Of a stretch of DNA of 42,148 nucleotides, positions 16,513 to 25,168 are shown one piece after another. The DNA comes from an uncultured Anaerosolibacter sp. (GTDB taxonomy: Bacteria > Bacillota_A > Clostridia > Peptostreptococcales > Thermotaleaceae), in NCBI GenBank assembly GCA_937948705.1, contig CALECF010000113.1, forward strand, positions 1 through 42,148. The letters run 5' to 3'. How positions within the stretch are numbered: position 1 is the stretch's first letter; each line of letters opens with the position of its first letter. A program made the position numbers and the translations under genes. The notes beneath the pieces are model-generated. The model was not told the origin of the DNA and did no database searches. It saw only the letters and a program-made list of their open reading frames with translations.

Positions 16513-17211
16513 ATGTCAAACGCCATTGAAGCATTAAAAGAAAATGCCCAAAGAAAAATAAAGAAGAAACGATACCCTCAAGGAAAAATCGGATTGGCAC
16601 TCCTGCTTGCCCTATGCATTTTAGGATTTATAATATTGGACTCAAATAAAAATTATGGTCAATATTGGTTTTTTGGTCTTGTATTTGGTGTCGTTTTGCA
16701 AAAAACCCGGTTTTGTTTTACTGCAGGCTTTAGAGATCCGGTTTTGGTTGGCAGCACATCCCTACTAAAGGCAATTATTATTGCTATTTTGATTGCCAAT
16801 TTAGGCTTTGCATTTATACAGTATGGAATACTTCAAGGAGATGTGTCGGTTCCGGTATCTTCAATTCCTGGGGCCATTTATCCAGTGGGATTTAGTACTG
16901 TCATTGGAGCCATTCTATTTGGTATAGGCATGGTTATTGCAGGAGGATGTGCATCAGGAACCCTTATGCGGATTGGGGAAGGATTTATGATGCAGGTAAT
17001 TGTATTGATAGGGTTTTTACTTGGAACCCTATGGGGTGCCCACGATTTTGGTTTCTGGAATAAATTTTTCATATCGAAGGCAACTATCATTTATTTACCT
17101 CATTATTTTGGGTTTTGGCAAGCATTGTGTATGCAGGTTACAGCCTTAGTAACCATATACTATGTAGCCGATTGGTATGATAAGAATAACAATATAATGC
17201 GTAATTTATGA
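16513..17211 (+). CDS. YeeE/YedE-family transporter, N-terminal-half gene
   Basis: A 232-aa polytopic membrane protein. The hallmark motifs of thiosulfate/selenium-linked YeeE/YedE transporters are present: GVVLQKTRFCFTAGFRDP with a conserved Cys, and IAGGCASGTLMRIGEG with the second. Family proteins are usually about 350-400 aa; here the remainder is encoded by 17467-18000, with a tusA gene between. The ATG at 16513 is used because GGAGG lies 5 nt before it. It heads a seven-gene operon. Expected role: import of a thiol-reactive sulfur (or selenium) compound, handed to TusA through cysteine relays. Confidence 0.88.
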   Translation: MSNAIEALKENAQRKIKKKRYPQGKIGLALLLALCILGFIILDSNKNYGQYWFFGLVFGVVLQKTRFCFTAGFRDPVLVGSTSLLKAIIIAILIANLGFAFIQYGILQGDVSVPVSSIPGAIYPVGFSTVIGAILFGIGMVIAGGCASGTLMRIGEGFMMQVIVLIGFLLGTLWGAHDFGFWNKFFISKATIIYLPHYFGFWQALCMQVTALVTIYYVADWYDKNNNIMRNL

Positions 17212-17225
17212 TGGAGGAATATTAA

Positions 17226-17453
17226 ATGGCTACAGTTCGATTAGATTGTATGTATGAGGCTTGCCCTATACCCCTTATCAAAGCCCATAAACAGCTGGAG
17301 AAGATGAAATTAGGTGACATACTCATTTTAGAGACGGATCATAGTTGTTCTATAATTAATGTTATAGAGTGGGCGAAAAAACATAGCTATAACGTAGATT
17401 TTTTAGAAACCAGTGAGGGGGAGTGGGAAATTTATATTGAAAAGACAAAATAA
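17226..17453 (+). CDS. tusA: TusA-family sulfur carrier (SirA/YedF-like)
   Basis: A 75-aa protein with the CPxP signature (EACPIPLIKAHKQLEKM), whose Cys carries a persulfide, and a later THEX-like LETDHSCSI. Family members hand sulfur from desulfurases, rhodaneses or YeeE-type importers to acceptors; some are tied to selenium use (YedF). It sits 14 bp after the first transporter half and 13 bp before the second, a sandwich that links it to the transporter. GGAGG precedes the ATG. Confidence 0.92.
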   Translation: MATVRLDCMYEACPIPLIKAHKQLEKMKLGDILILETDHSCSIINVIEWAKKHSYNVDFLETSEGEWEIYIEKTK

Positions 17454-17466
17454 TGGGGGGAGCCAT

Positions 17467-18000
17467 ATGACAAATAAACGAGAGATATTTTATAAAAAAG
17501 TAATAAAAGATCCTTGGCCATATTGGATTGGAGGAATACTTCTCGGTTTATTAAATATTTGTATGCTTTTGGTGGTAAAAAAACCATGGAAAATCACATC
17601 AGGCTTTCTCTATTGGTCTACATGGATATTTAAAAAGCTAGGGGGGAGTCCAAAAAATTGGGATTATTTTAATAGCCATATACATGAAGGAATCATTGAA
17701 AAAGACCTTTTGATAAATAGTTTTACTTTCCAAAATATAGGAATTATTTTTGGAGCTCTCATTGCAGCGCTACTTGCCAATTCATTCAAACTAAAGAAAA
17801 TAAAGAATTATAAACAGTTCTTCGCAGCTTTAGGTGGGGGAATTCTTATGGGTTATGGAACAAGGATTACCTTTGGGTGCAATATTGGTGCCTTGTTTAG
17901 TCCCATAGCTTCTATGTCACTGAGTGGCTGGGTATATGGAATCTCAATGTTTATAGGTGCATGGATAGGCAGTAAGGTGTTGGTTAAATATCTATTATAA
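17467..18000 (+). CDS. YeeE/YedE-family transporter, C-terminal-half gene
   Basis: A 177-aa membrane protein. After an N-terminal helix pair it carries the second-half YeeE motif AALGGGILMGYGTRITFGCNIG, with the functional Cys in FGCNIG, and then SPIASMSLSGWVYG. Start at ATG 17467 after GGGGGGAG. It complements the preceding transporter gene: one has RFCF and GGCASG, the other FGCNIG. Two subunits may form one pore, or each may act as its own small transporter. It ends 34 bp before the lipoprotein gene. Confidence 0.88.
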   Translation: MTNKREIFYKKVIKDPWPYWIGGILLGLLNICMLLVVKKPWKITSGFLYWSTWIFKKLGGSPKNWDYFNSHIHEGIIEKDLLINSFTFQNIGIIFGALIAALLANSFKLKKIKNYKQFFAALGGGILMGYGTRITFGCNIGALFSPIASMSLSGWVYGISMFIGAWIGSKVLVKYLL

Positions 18001-18034
18001 AGTGCAGTACGTGGTAGAGAAAGGGTGGATGGAC

Positions 18035-19276
18035 ATGAGAAAAATAGTTTTACTTATACTTACTGTAATTTTAAGTTTTTCATTAATCGGGTGTCAGGGA
18101 AATGTGTCCCAAAATCAACCTTCTACTGAAAGTGTTCTTGATAGTAGTTGGGAAGAGATTGTTGAAACAGCACAAGGAAAGGAAGTCAATTTCTATGGCT
18201 GGGGTGGTGATGAGCGAACCAATAAATGGCTCGATACAGTGGTGGCTACAGCACTAAAGGAGAAATATGGAGTGAAATTTAATAGGATTCCCATGAATAT
18301 TGATGATATCTTAAATAAGCTTCTTGGAGATAAGCAGGTAAGTAATAAAAAGGGCAGCATTGATATCGTTTGGATCAATGGGGAAAATTTTTATACAGCA
18401 AAACAGAATGATTTGATTTTTGGTCCCTTTACGGACAAACTGCCCAATTTTAAACAATATATAGACGAGAATTCCGATGAAATAAAATATGACTTTGGAT
18501 ATGAGGTATCTGGCTATGAAGCACCCTACGGAAAAGCACAATTGGTATTAATGTATGATAAAGAAAAGGTATCGAATCCACCGAAGGATTATAATGAACT
18601 TTTAGATTTTGTAAAACAAAACCCGGGTATGGTTACGTATCCAGCACCCCCAGACTTTACCGGCAGTGCATTCGTAAGAAATATTATGTATGATATATCT
18701 GGCTATAAGACTTTCCTAGAGCTTGGAGATAAGGACTTAGGAGAGGGTGTTGAACCCGCAATGGCATATTTAGAAGCTATAAAACCTTATTTGTGGAGAA
18801 AGGGAGAAACCTATCCCGCTACTATAGCCCAGCTAAACAACATGTTTGCAGATGGTGAGGTTTTACTGGGAATGAGTTATACACCTTATTATGCATTAGG
18901 ACAAATCAAAGATGGCCAGTACCCAGATTCTGTGGATACATATGTATTTAATAATGGTACAATTGGAAATACACATTTTCTTGCTATTCCTTTCAATTCC
19001 CCAAATAAAGAAGCAGCCATGGTTGCTATTGATTTGATTGAAAGTGTAGAACTCCAAGCATCAAAATATGATCCTAATAACTGGGGTGACTTGCCAGTGC
19101 TAGAGTATAGTAAATTGAATGATGATGAAAAAAAGATATTTACAGACGTAGCTTTAGGCAAAGGGGCAATTCCTCAAAATGTATTAGCTGAACATAGGGT
19201 ACCGGAAATGCCAGCTAAATTGATACCAGAGATCGAAAAGATTTGGTTGTCAAGGATACCTAAGAAAGGTGAATGA
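18035..19276 (+). CDS. ABC transporter substrate-binding lipoprotein, YnjB-like
   Basis: A 413-aa protein with a lipoprotein signal (MRKIVLLILTV...SLIGCQGN, lipobox IGC), then the extracellular solute-binding fold. YnjB-like landmarks are YGWGGDERTNKWLD, DIVWINGENF and LIFGPFTDKLPN. E. coli ynjBCD is uncharacterised biochemically but sits with the rhodanese ynjE and TVP38-type ydjXZ; all three partner types recur in this window. The ligand is probably a small sulfur, selenium or related oxyanion species, by context only. ATG 18035 is chosen because it starts the signal peptide. Confidence 0.9.
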   Translation: MRKIVLLILTVILSFSLIGCQGNVSQNQPSTESVLDSSWEEIVETAQGKEVNFYGWGGDERTNKWLDTVVATALKEKYGVKFNRIPMNIDDILNKLLGDKQVSNKKGSIDIVWINGENFYTAKQNDLIFGPFTDKLPNFKQYIDENSDEIKYDFGYEVSGYEAPYGKAQLVLMYDKEKVSNPPKDYNELLDFVKQNPGMVTYPAPPDFTGSAFVRNIMYDISGYKTFLELGDKDLGEGVEPAMAYLEAIKPYLWRKGETYPATIAQLNNMFADGEVLLGMSYTPYYALGQIKDGQYPDSVDTYVFNNGTIGNTHFLAIPFNSPNKEAAMVAIDLIESVELQASKYDPNNWGDLPVLEYSKLNDDEKKIFTDVALGKGAIPQNVLAEHRVPEMPAKLIPEIEKIWLSRIPKKGE

Positions 19277-19277
19277 T

Positions 19278-20150
19278 TTGAAAAAAAATCTCTATAAATA
19301 TAAGCCATACTTTTTATTGCTACCAATTTTGATTGTGTTAACGGTAATTTTCATTGGGGGATTATTTACGGCTTTGTTGCAGAGCTTTGGTTACTTTCCT
19401 GTTGTGGGTATGCGTCAATTTACTTTGAATTACTATATAGAAGTTTTTAAAGATAAAGATTTTATAAGTTCTTTTTTCTTTAGTTTATGTACCTCCTTGG
19501 TATCGTCAGCTATTGCAGTCATCGTGGGTGTTTATCTATCTTACATTCTTGTTAAAAAAAGAAAGAAGGACAAGGTAATTGAACTTCTATATAAGCTGCC
19601 GATTATTGTACCCCACTCAGTGGCGGTTTTATTAATAGTAATAATTTTATCAGATAGCGGCATACTTGCAAGGTTTTGTTATCACTTAGGTATTATTGAC
19701 AAGCAGTCATCTTTCACCAGTCTGGTCTTTGATCGAAAGGGTTTAGGTATTGTCATTTCGTACATATGGAAAGAGATTCCGTTTATTACCCTAGTTGTTT
19801 ATACGGTGATGAGCAAAGTAAATGACAAGCTGTCTGAAGCGGCTTATAATCTTGGGGCAAATGCAAAACAGGTTTTTCTCCATGTAACATTACCGTTGCT
19901 TATGCCCACGATTTCTTCATCTTTTATCATTATTTTTGCATTTTCATTTGGCGCTTTTGAAGTACCGTATTTGATAGGACCAACGTTTCCTAAGACCCTT
20001 CCTGTCATGGCGTATATCAATTATATAGACCCTGAGCTAACAAAGCGTCCTTATACAATGGTAATATTGATGATTGTGACAGTCATCTGTATAGGACTAA
20101 TTCTACTATATACACGCTTCATGAAAAAAATAGTACAATATGATAGGTGA
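19278..20150 (+). CDS. ABC transporter permease (YnjC first-half-like)
   Basis: A 290-aa permease with six or so membrane spans and the EAA-type cytoplasmic loop (KLSEAAYNLGANAKQVFLHVTLP). TTG 19278 lies 6 nt after AAAGGTG; the GTG at 19269 overlaps that ribosome site. It overlaps or abuts the substrate-binding gene and is followed 5 bp later by a second permease. E. coli YnjC is a single protein about twice as long, so this pair looks like its split form. Confidence 0.9.
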   Translation: MKKNLYKYKPYFLLLPILIVLTVIFIGGLFTALLQSFGYFPVVGMRQFTLNYYIEVFKDKDFISSFFFSLCTSLVSSAIAVIVGVYLSYILVKKRKKDKVIELLYKLPIIVPHSVAVLLIVIILSDSGILARFCYHLGIIDKQSSFTSLVFDRKGLGIVISYIWKEIPFITLVVYTVMSKVNDKLSEAAYNLGANAKQVFLHVTLPLLMPTISSSFIIIFAFSFGAFEVPYLIGPTFPKTLPVMAYINYIDPELTKRPYTMVILMIVTVICIGLILLYTRFMKKIVQYDR

Positions 20151-20155
20151 GATAG

Positions 20156-20962
20156 ATGATGGGAAAAAAAGTATTTTCTAATCTGTTTTTGTATATGGTG
20201 ATTGTGTTTCTTGTTATTCCAGTAGTTGTTTTATTCGTTTGGTCATTTACTAGAACCTGGGAATGGCCCAATCTACTTCCAAGCAGATTGGGATTACGGG
20301 GTTGGCTTTATTTTTTTGATCCTTCAACAAAGTCCTTAAAGGTATTATGGGATAGCATATCACTATCGTCCGTAGTGACAGTGATCACACTCTGCATCAG
20401 TATTCCCGCAGCGAAAGCCTTGACAGCTTATAGGTTTCGTGGAAAAGAGGCCATAGAGATATTGATTCTATCGCCCATTATCGTTCCCCAGCTGGCAGTG
20501 GCCATGGGGATTCATCTACAATTTATTAAGATGGGCTTAGCCGATACCTATGTAGGGGTAGTGCTGGTACATCTTATACCATGCTTGCCCTATGGCGTTA
20601 GAATTTTATCTACGGTTTATGAAGCTATTGGGGAGAATATGGAATTACAAGGAAAGGTACTAGGTGCATCAAAGTGGCAGGTCCTACGGTTTATTACCTT
20701 TCCTCTCATAGCCCCTGGTTTGATTTCGGCGGGAAGCCTAGTATTTATCATTTCATTTAGTCAATATTTTCTAACGTTTCTGATTGGTGGAGGAAAAGTC
20801 ATCACATTACCAATGGTTTTATTTCCATTTATTCAGAGTGGAGATAGAATGCTTGCTTCCGTGTTTAGCATTGTTTTTATAATGACAACGTTAATATTTT
20901 GTTTAGTCATGGAAAGAACTTTAAAAATACATTATAAGGAAAGTAACTATTTTTATTTATAA
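20156..20962 (+). CDS. ABC transporter permease (second subunit)
   Basis: A 268-aa permease with the EAA loop (ENMELQGKVLGASKWQVLRFITFPL) and about six TM segments. It pairs with the preceding permease to form the heterodimeric channel fed by the YnjB-like lipoprotein. Two ATG codons in tandem (20156, 20159) follow AGGTGAG; either may be used. The ATPase gene follows after 25 bp. Confidence 0.9.
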   Translation: MMGKKVFSNLFLYMVIVFLVIPVVVLFVWSFTRTWEWPNLLPSRLGLRGWLYFFDPSTKSLKVLWDSISLSSVVTVITLCISIPAAKALTAYRFRGKEAIEILILSPIIVPQLAVAMGIHLQFIKMGLADTYVGVVLVHLIPCLPYGVRILSTVYEAIGENMELQGKVLGASKWQVLRFITFPLIAPGLISAGSLVFIISFSQYFLTFLIGGGKVITLPMVLFPFIQSGDRMLASVFSIVFIMTTLIFCLVMERTLKIHYKESNYFYL

Positions 20963-20987
20963 CTTGATAGTTTAGGGGACATGGACC

Positions 20988-22010
20988 ATGAATAAGCTAA
21001 AACTAATAGGAATATCTAAAGGATTTGAAGGGAAAAGGGTGCTAGAAGATATACATTTTAAGGTGAGGGAAGGAGAGATGGTTTCACTGCTTGGTCCCTC
21101 CGGTTGTGGAAAGACAACCCTTCTAAAGATTATTGCAGGCCTAATTCAGCCTGATACAGGAGATATTACACTGAGTGACCATTCTATCTTAGACATCTCC
21201 GTTGAAAAAAGAGGCATTGTTATGGTTTTTCAAGACTATTTATTATTTCCCCATTTGAATGTTTGGGATAATATAGGTTTTGGTTTAAAAATGGCTGGGA
21301 AGAAGAAACCGGACATAGATAAGAAAGTTAAGGAAATGTTGGAATTGGTAGAACTTATTGGTTTTGAAAAACACTATCCTCGGGAGCTTTCTGGAGGGCA
21401 AAAGCAGCGGGTGGCTTTGGCCAGGGCATTAGCTATTGAGCCAAAAATATTATTGCTAGATGAGCCCTTCTCCAATCTTGATGCAAGACTAAGGGAGAAT
21501 ATGAGATCCTTTATTCGCGATCTTCAAAAAAAATTAAAGATTACGACCATGTTAGTCACCCATGATAAGGAAGAGGCGTTTTTACTTTCTGATAAGATTA
21601 TCGTTATATTGGATGGGAAAGTAGAACAGATCGCAGCACCAGAAGACCTATACTTATATCCAGCGAATATGAAGGTTGCCAGCTTGTTAGGGAAAAAGAA
21701 TTATATATCAGGAACTGTGAGCAATCAACGATTCCATTGTCCACTAGGCAGTTTTAGGGTGGAAGGAATGGAAGCGGGAGAATATTTTGCTATGATTAGA
21801 CCGGAAGAAATCAAGCTGATTTCATTGCAAGAAGGAAAGAACGAAGCAAAGGTAATAGATATTCGATTTGCCGGTGACAAAGTATTTTATACTATAGAGA
21901 TAGGTAGTGTTATTTTAGAGAGCACAATGAATCCAGGTCAGTTAATAAATCATAATGACCTTGTTACTGCTGAAATAAATTTTGATCATGTGGTATTTTT
22001 TAAAAACTAG
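20988..22010 (+). CDS. ABC transporter ATP-binding protein (YnjD/PotA-like)
   Basis: A 340-aa ATPase with Walker A GPSGCGKTT, Q-loop VFQDYLLFPH, signature LSGGQKQRVALARAL, Walker B LLLDEPFSNLD and the H-loop VTHDKEEAF. The last 110 residues form a TOBE-like regulatory domain. It powers the two permeases just upstream and closes the 16513-22010 operon. A hairpin terminator begins 11 bp after the stop. Confidence 0.93.
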   Translation: MNKLKLIGISKGFEGKRVLEDIHFKVREGEMVSLLGPSGCGKTTLLKIIAGLIQPDTGDITLSDHSILDISVEKRGIVMVFQDYLLFPHLNVWDNIGFGLKMAGKKKPDIDKKVKEMLELVELIGFEKHYPRELSGGQKQRVALARALAIEPKILLLDEPFSNLDARLRENMRSFIRDLQKKLKITTMLVTHDKEEAFLLSDKIIVILDGKVEQIAAPEDLYLYPANMKVASLLGKKNYISGTVSNQRFHCPLGSFRVEGMEAGEYFAMIRPEEIKLISLQEGKNEAKVIDIRFAGDKVFYTIEIGSVILESTMNPGQLINHNDLVTAEINFDHVVFFKN

Positions 22011-22021
22011 AAATTTGCAAT

Positions 22022-22049
22022 AAAAAAAGCTGAATACTCAGCTTTTTTT
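22022..22049. terminator. Bidirectional terminator
   Basis: A-rich left arm AAAAAAAGCTGA (22022-22033) pairs with TCAGCTTTTTTT (22038-22049). It serves both the ABC operon and the convergent LysR gene. Confidence 0.88.
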
Positions 22050-22050
22050 A

Positions 22051-22941
22051 TTAACAAAATCCTCTCTTGGTAGAACGAAGAAAGCGAATAAAATCTTCTT
22101 CATGGGGCTGCATCCCATATTCTTCACGATAAGCGATATAAAAGCTGGACTCAATAGATAAGTCTTGAATTTCAATTCTTTTCAACACACCATCGCGAAG
22201 TTCCCTTTTGATGGATAGTTCTGATAGAAAAGCAAAGCCCTTTCCAGCTACCACCGATGATTTAATGGCTTCCATAGAGTTTAATTCATAGATAATATTT
22301 AATTCTTGCAAAGAGATGGTTTTTTTAAGTAAATGGTCTTCAATCGTTTTTCGGTTGCCAGAACCCTTTTCCCGGAGAATGAAAGGAAGATTTTTTAGTT
22401 CGTTAAGGGTTACACATTCTTTGATAATCGGTAAAGAGGTAACCAACAAGAGTTTATCAGAGGTAATCTTTAGTGTGACTAAGCCGGGCACATGTACGTT
22501 TCCCTGAATGATACCTATATTAATGGAACGATCAAGCAACTTTTTTACCACCGTATCTGTATTGGAAATTTCAAGATTTACATCTACATCTCTATTTTCA
22601 TGCTTATAAATATATATACTGCAGGGTAATGCATACTCACCTACTGTCTTACATGAGCCTATCAGCAAGGGTTTCCTATCATTCTTTAAACTTTTCAGAT
22701 CTCTTTCGATGTTATCCTGTAAGGATAAAAAGGTATCCGCGTAATCAAAAACAATTTGTCCAGCTTCTGTCAGTTCAACCCCTTTATTACTTCTTTTTAA
22801 TAGATCTACTTGCATTTCTTTTTCAAGGGATTGTATCTGCATACTTAAACCTGGCTGCGTTAAATGAAGGATTTTTGCAGCTTTTGAGATACTATTAGAT
22901 TTCACAGTTATGTAGAATGCGTGCAAATGTTGTAAATTCAT
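22051..22941 (-). CDS. LysR-family regulator (CysL/CysB-like)
   Basis: A 296-aa LysR-type protein: N-terminal winged helix (HAFYITVKSNSISKAAKILHLTQPGLSMQIQSLEKE), then the two-lobed effector domain (RDVDVNLEISNTDTVV, FILREKGSGNRKTIEDH). It sits between two operons of sulfur-related genes, convergent with the ABC operon and divergent from the GltD-like operon, where tandem ATAA-N7-TTAT boxes lie. Control of those genes in response to a sulfur or nitrogen metabolite is the likely role. Confidence 0.92.
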   Translation of the reverse strand: MNLQHLHAFYITVKSNSISKAAKILHLTQPGLSMQIQSLEKEMQVDLLKRSNKGVELTEAGQIVFDYADTFLSLQDNIERDLKSLKNDRKPLLIGSCKTVGEYALPCSIYIYKHENRDVDVNLEISNTDTVVKKLLDRSINIGIIQGNVHVPGLVTLKITSDKLLLVTSLPIIKECVTLNELKNLPFILREKGSGNRKTIEDHLLKKTISLQELNIIYELNSMEAIKSSVVAGKGFAFLSELSIKRELRDGVLKRIEIQDLSIESSFYIAYREEYGMQPHEEDFIRFLRSTKRGFC

Positions 22942-23026
22942 TTTATCAGGCTCCTTCGCATTAAAGCTTTTCAGAAAATAAGCAATACAATCTACCTAGC
23001 ATGGTACAAGACATTCGTTGAAAATA

Positions 23027-23044
23027 GTTTGTTAATTGACAAAC
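23027..23044. promoter_or_regulatory. Inverted repeat upstream of LysR gene
   Basis: GTTTGT-TAATTG-ACAAAC, perfect 6-bp arms, lies 86 bp before the LysR start, where an autoregulatory site could be. The sequence also contains TTGACA. Confidence 0.3.
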
Positions 23045-23262
23045 GATAAAGTATAACTACAAGTATTTAGTTGAATTACTATGAAATTGAGAAAGAAAGA
23101 ATAGATAAATAAACATATTGTTATTTAATTATATACACAAAATTCCATTATTTCAATAGATGAATCCATGTATTCAAATATCTTTATTATTTAAACGAGG
23201 GCCTTCATAGATTGTATGAATATGAATGATGTAAATACATTAAAGATTGTTTATTCCTTAAC

Positions 23263-23326
23263 ATAAGCGATTGTTATAGAGCATAAGTAACCGTTATAAT
23301 TTTTGTTCACGAAAATACTATATAAT
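23263..23326 (+). promoter_or_regulatory. Tandem LysR-type boxes and promoter of GltD-like operon
   Basis: Two copies of ATAA-N7-TTAT occur at 23263-23277 and 23283-23297, exactly 20 bp (two helical turns) apart, within near-identical repeats CATAAG....GTTATA. TATAAT (23321-23326) follows with no good -35 box, as expected for an activator-dependent promoter. The divergent LysR protein is the likely binder. The rest of the 22942-23370 interval shows nothing else recognisable. Confidence 0.6.
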
Positions 23327-23370
23327 AATGTTAAGTAAATAACAATCGCATCATAATAAGGGGGATCGGA

Positions 23371-25167
23371 ATGATATCTCAAGAAATGTTAAAGCATATG
23401 CAGGAAATTGTAGAAGGCTGTATGGGGGATGCACCACCATATTGCGAGGCTACATGTCCAATGCATACAGATGTAAAGGGCTATGTGAATTTGATTGCAG
23501 AAGGAAAGTATACAGATGCTATCTCATTGATTCGGGAAAAGCTTTTCCTACCAGCTACTCTAGGGCGTATTTGTGCCCATCCCTGCGAGGAAAAATGTAA
23601 AAGAGAGGAAGCCTTTAAACAGCCAATGTCAATCGCTGCTTTAAAGAGATTCGTTGCAGACAATCATGATAATGAAGCTCTGTGGGATTTAAACGTTGAA
23701 AAAGAGCAAGGAAAAAGAATCGCGGTCATTGGGGCTGGACCAGCGGGAGCACAGGCAGCGCTAGATCTTAGAAAAAAAGGGTATGAGGTTACTATTTTTG
23801 AAAAGCTACCAGTTGTCGGTGGGATGATGCGAGTGGGGATCCCTGAATATCGCTTACCTAGAGAAATTATTGATTTTGAGTACACATTGCTAAAGAAAAT
23901 AGGTGTAGCATTTAAGCTAGGTGTTGAGGTTGGAAAAGACATAAGCTTTGAGCAGCTAAAAAATGAATTTGATGGAATCATCATTGCGATTGGGGCCCAT
24001 AAAGGCGTCGTGATTCCAGTAGAAGGACATGATTTAGATGGTGTATTAAATGCCGTAGACTTTTTACGTGAAGTAAGTATAAAGCGTGTATTTGATATCG
24101 GAGAGAAAATTTTTGTAATTGGTGGAGGAAATGTTGCCATTGACGTGGCAAGAAGTGCGAGAAGAGTTGGTGCCAAAGAAGTACACCTGTGTTGCCTTGA
24201 GCCAAAAGACAAAATGCCTGCCCATACATGGGAGATTGAAGAAGCTGAAGAAGAGGGTGTTATTATTCATGCTGGATTTGGTCCGAAACGTATTGTTGGT
24301 GACAATGGGAAGGTAATCGGATTTGAAGTAAAAAAATGTGTGTCTATCTTTGATCAAGAAGGAAAATTCAATCCCCAATATGATGAGAATTTGATAGAAA
24401 GATATGATGTAGACAACGTTGTTTTTGCAGTAGGTCAAGGGGTGGATAGCTCTTTCATAGATGGAGAAGCCATAGAGACGGTTCGAGGTGGAAGAGTTAA
24501 AGTAGATCCAATCACCCTTCAAACAGGTGTGGATAAAGCCTTTGCAGCAGGAGATGTCAGTGGCCGATCAGTCATTGCCATAGAAGCAATGGCTGAAGGT
24601 AGGAAAGCGGCCATATCGCTGGATCGGTATTTGAATGGTCAGGATTTATATGTAGAAAGAGAATACGAGGGATCTTATACTACCTGGTTAGAGACAACGG
24701 TAAAGGAAGATGAGGAAAATATTCCAAGGGAAAAGACGAGACAAAAAGATCCTGTGAAAAGGGTAGAGAGCTTTGAAGAAGTGGATTTAGGTCTAACTGA
24801 AGAGCAGGCCCTTAAAGAAGCAGCAAGATGTTTGAAATGTGAGTGTAAGCACTGTATGAAAGAGTGTGAGATGCTAAACGATTATTGCACGTATCCAAAA
24901 GAATTGTTTAAGCAAATCATAGAGACTGGGACGGTAGAGCCTATTGTTGTATTCTCATGTAATATGTGCAGTCAATGTACCATTGCATGTCCAAAAGATT
25001 TCAAAATGCAGGACAGATTCTATGACATTAGAAAGGTCATGGTTAAGAAAAACAATGGCAAGTCACCAATGAAGGGACATAAGGCCATAGATATGCATCA
25101 AGCCCTTGGTTTTTCTAAAATCTTTAATACGGCTAGACCAGCTGCTAAGCGTAAAGGGAGGTCATAG
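23371..25167 (+). CDS. GltD-like FAD/NAD(P) oxidoreductase with ferredoxin domain
   Basis: A 598-aa protein like the small subunit of glutamate synthase and related flavoprotein reductases. An N-terminal Cys-rich domain (CEATCPMHTDVKGY; CAHPCEEKC) suits 4Fe-4S clusters. The FAD fold starts with GAGPAGAQAAL (near residue 121), the NAD(P) fold with GGGNVAIDVARSARR (near 251) and the second FAD motif with AAGDVSGRS. The C-terminus carries CLKCECKHCMKEC and SCNMCSQCTIACP, further Fe-S motifs. It probably passes electrons from NAD(P)H to the CCG protein encoded next, as in HdrABC-like or GlpC-like pairs. GGGGGA precedes the ATG. Confidence 0.9.
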   Translation: MISQEMLKHMQEIVEGCMGDAPPYCEATCPMHTDVKGYVNLIAEGKYTDAISLIREKLFLPATLGRICAHPCEEKCKREEAFKQPMSIAALKRFVADNHDNEALWDLNVEKEQGKRIAVIGAGPAGAQAALDLRKKGYEVTIFEKLPVVGGMMRVGIPEYRLPREIIDFEYTLLKKIGVAFKLGVEVGKDISFEQLKNEFDGIIIAIGAHKGVVIPVEGHDLDGVLNAVDFLREVSIKRVFDIGEKIFVIGGGNVAIDVARSARRVGAKEVHLCCLEPKDKMPAHTWEIEEAEEEGVIIHAGFGPKRIVGDNGKVIGFEVKKCVSIFDQEGKFNPQYDENLIERYDVDNVVFAVGQGVDSSFIDGEAIETVRGGRVKVDPITLQTGVDKAFAAGDVSGRSVIAIEAMAEGRKAAISLDRYLNGQDLYVEREYEGSYTTWLETTVKEDEENIPREKTRQKDPVKRVESFEEVDLGLTEEQALKEAARCLKCECKHCMKECEMLNDYCTYPKELFKQIIETGTVEPIVVFSCNMCSQCTIACPKDFKMQDRFYDIRKVMVKKNNGKSPMKGHKAIDMHQALGFSKIFNTARPAAKRKGRS

Positions 25168-25168
25168 T

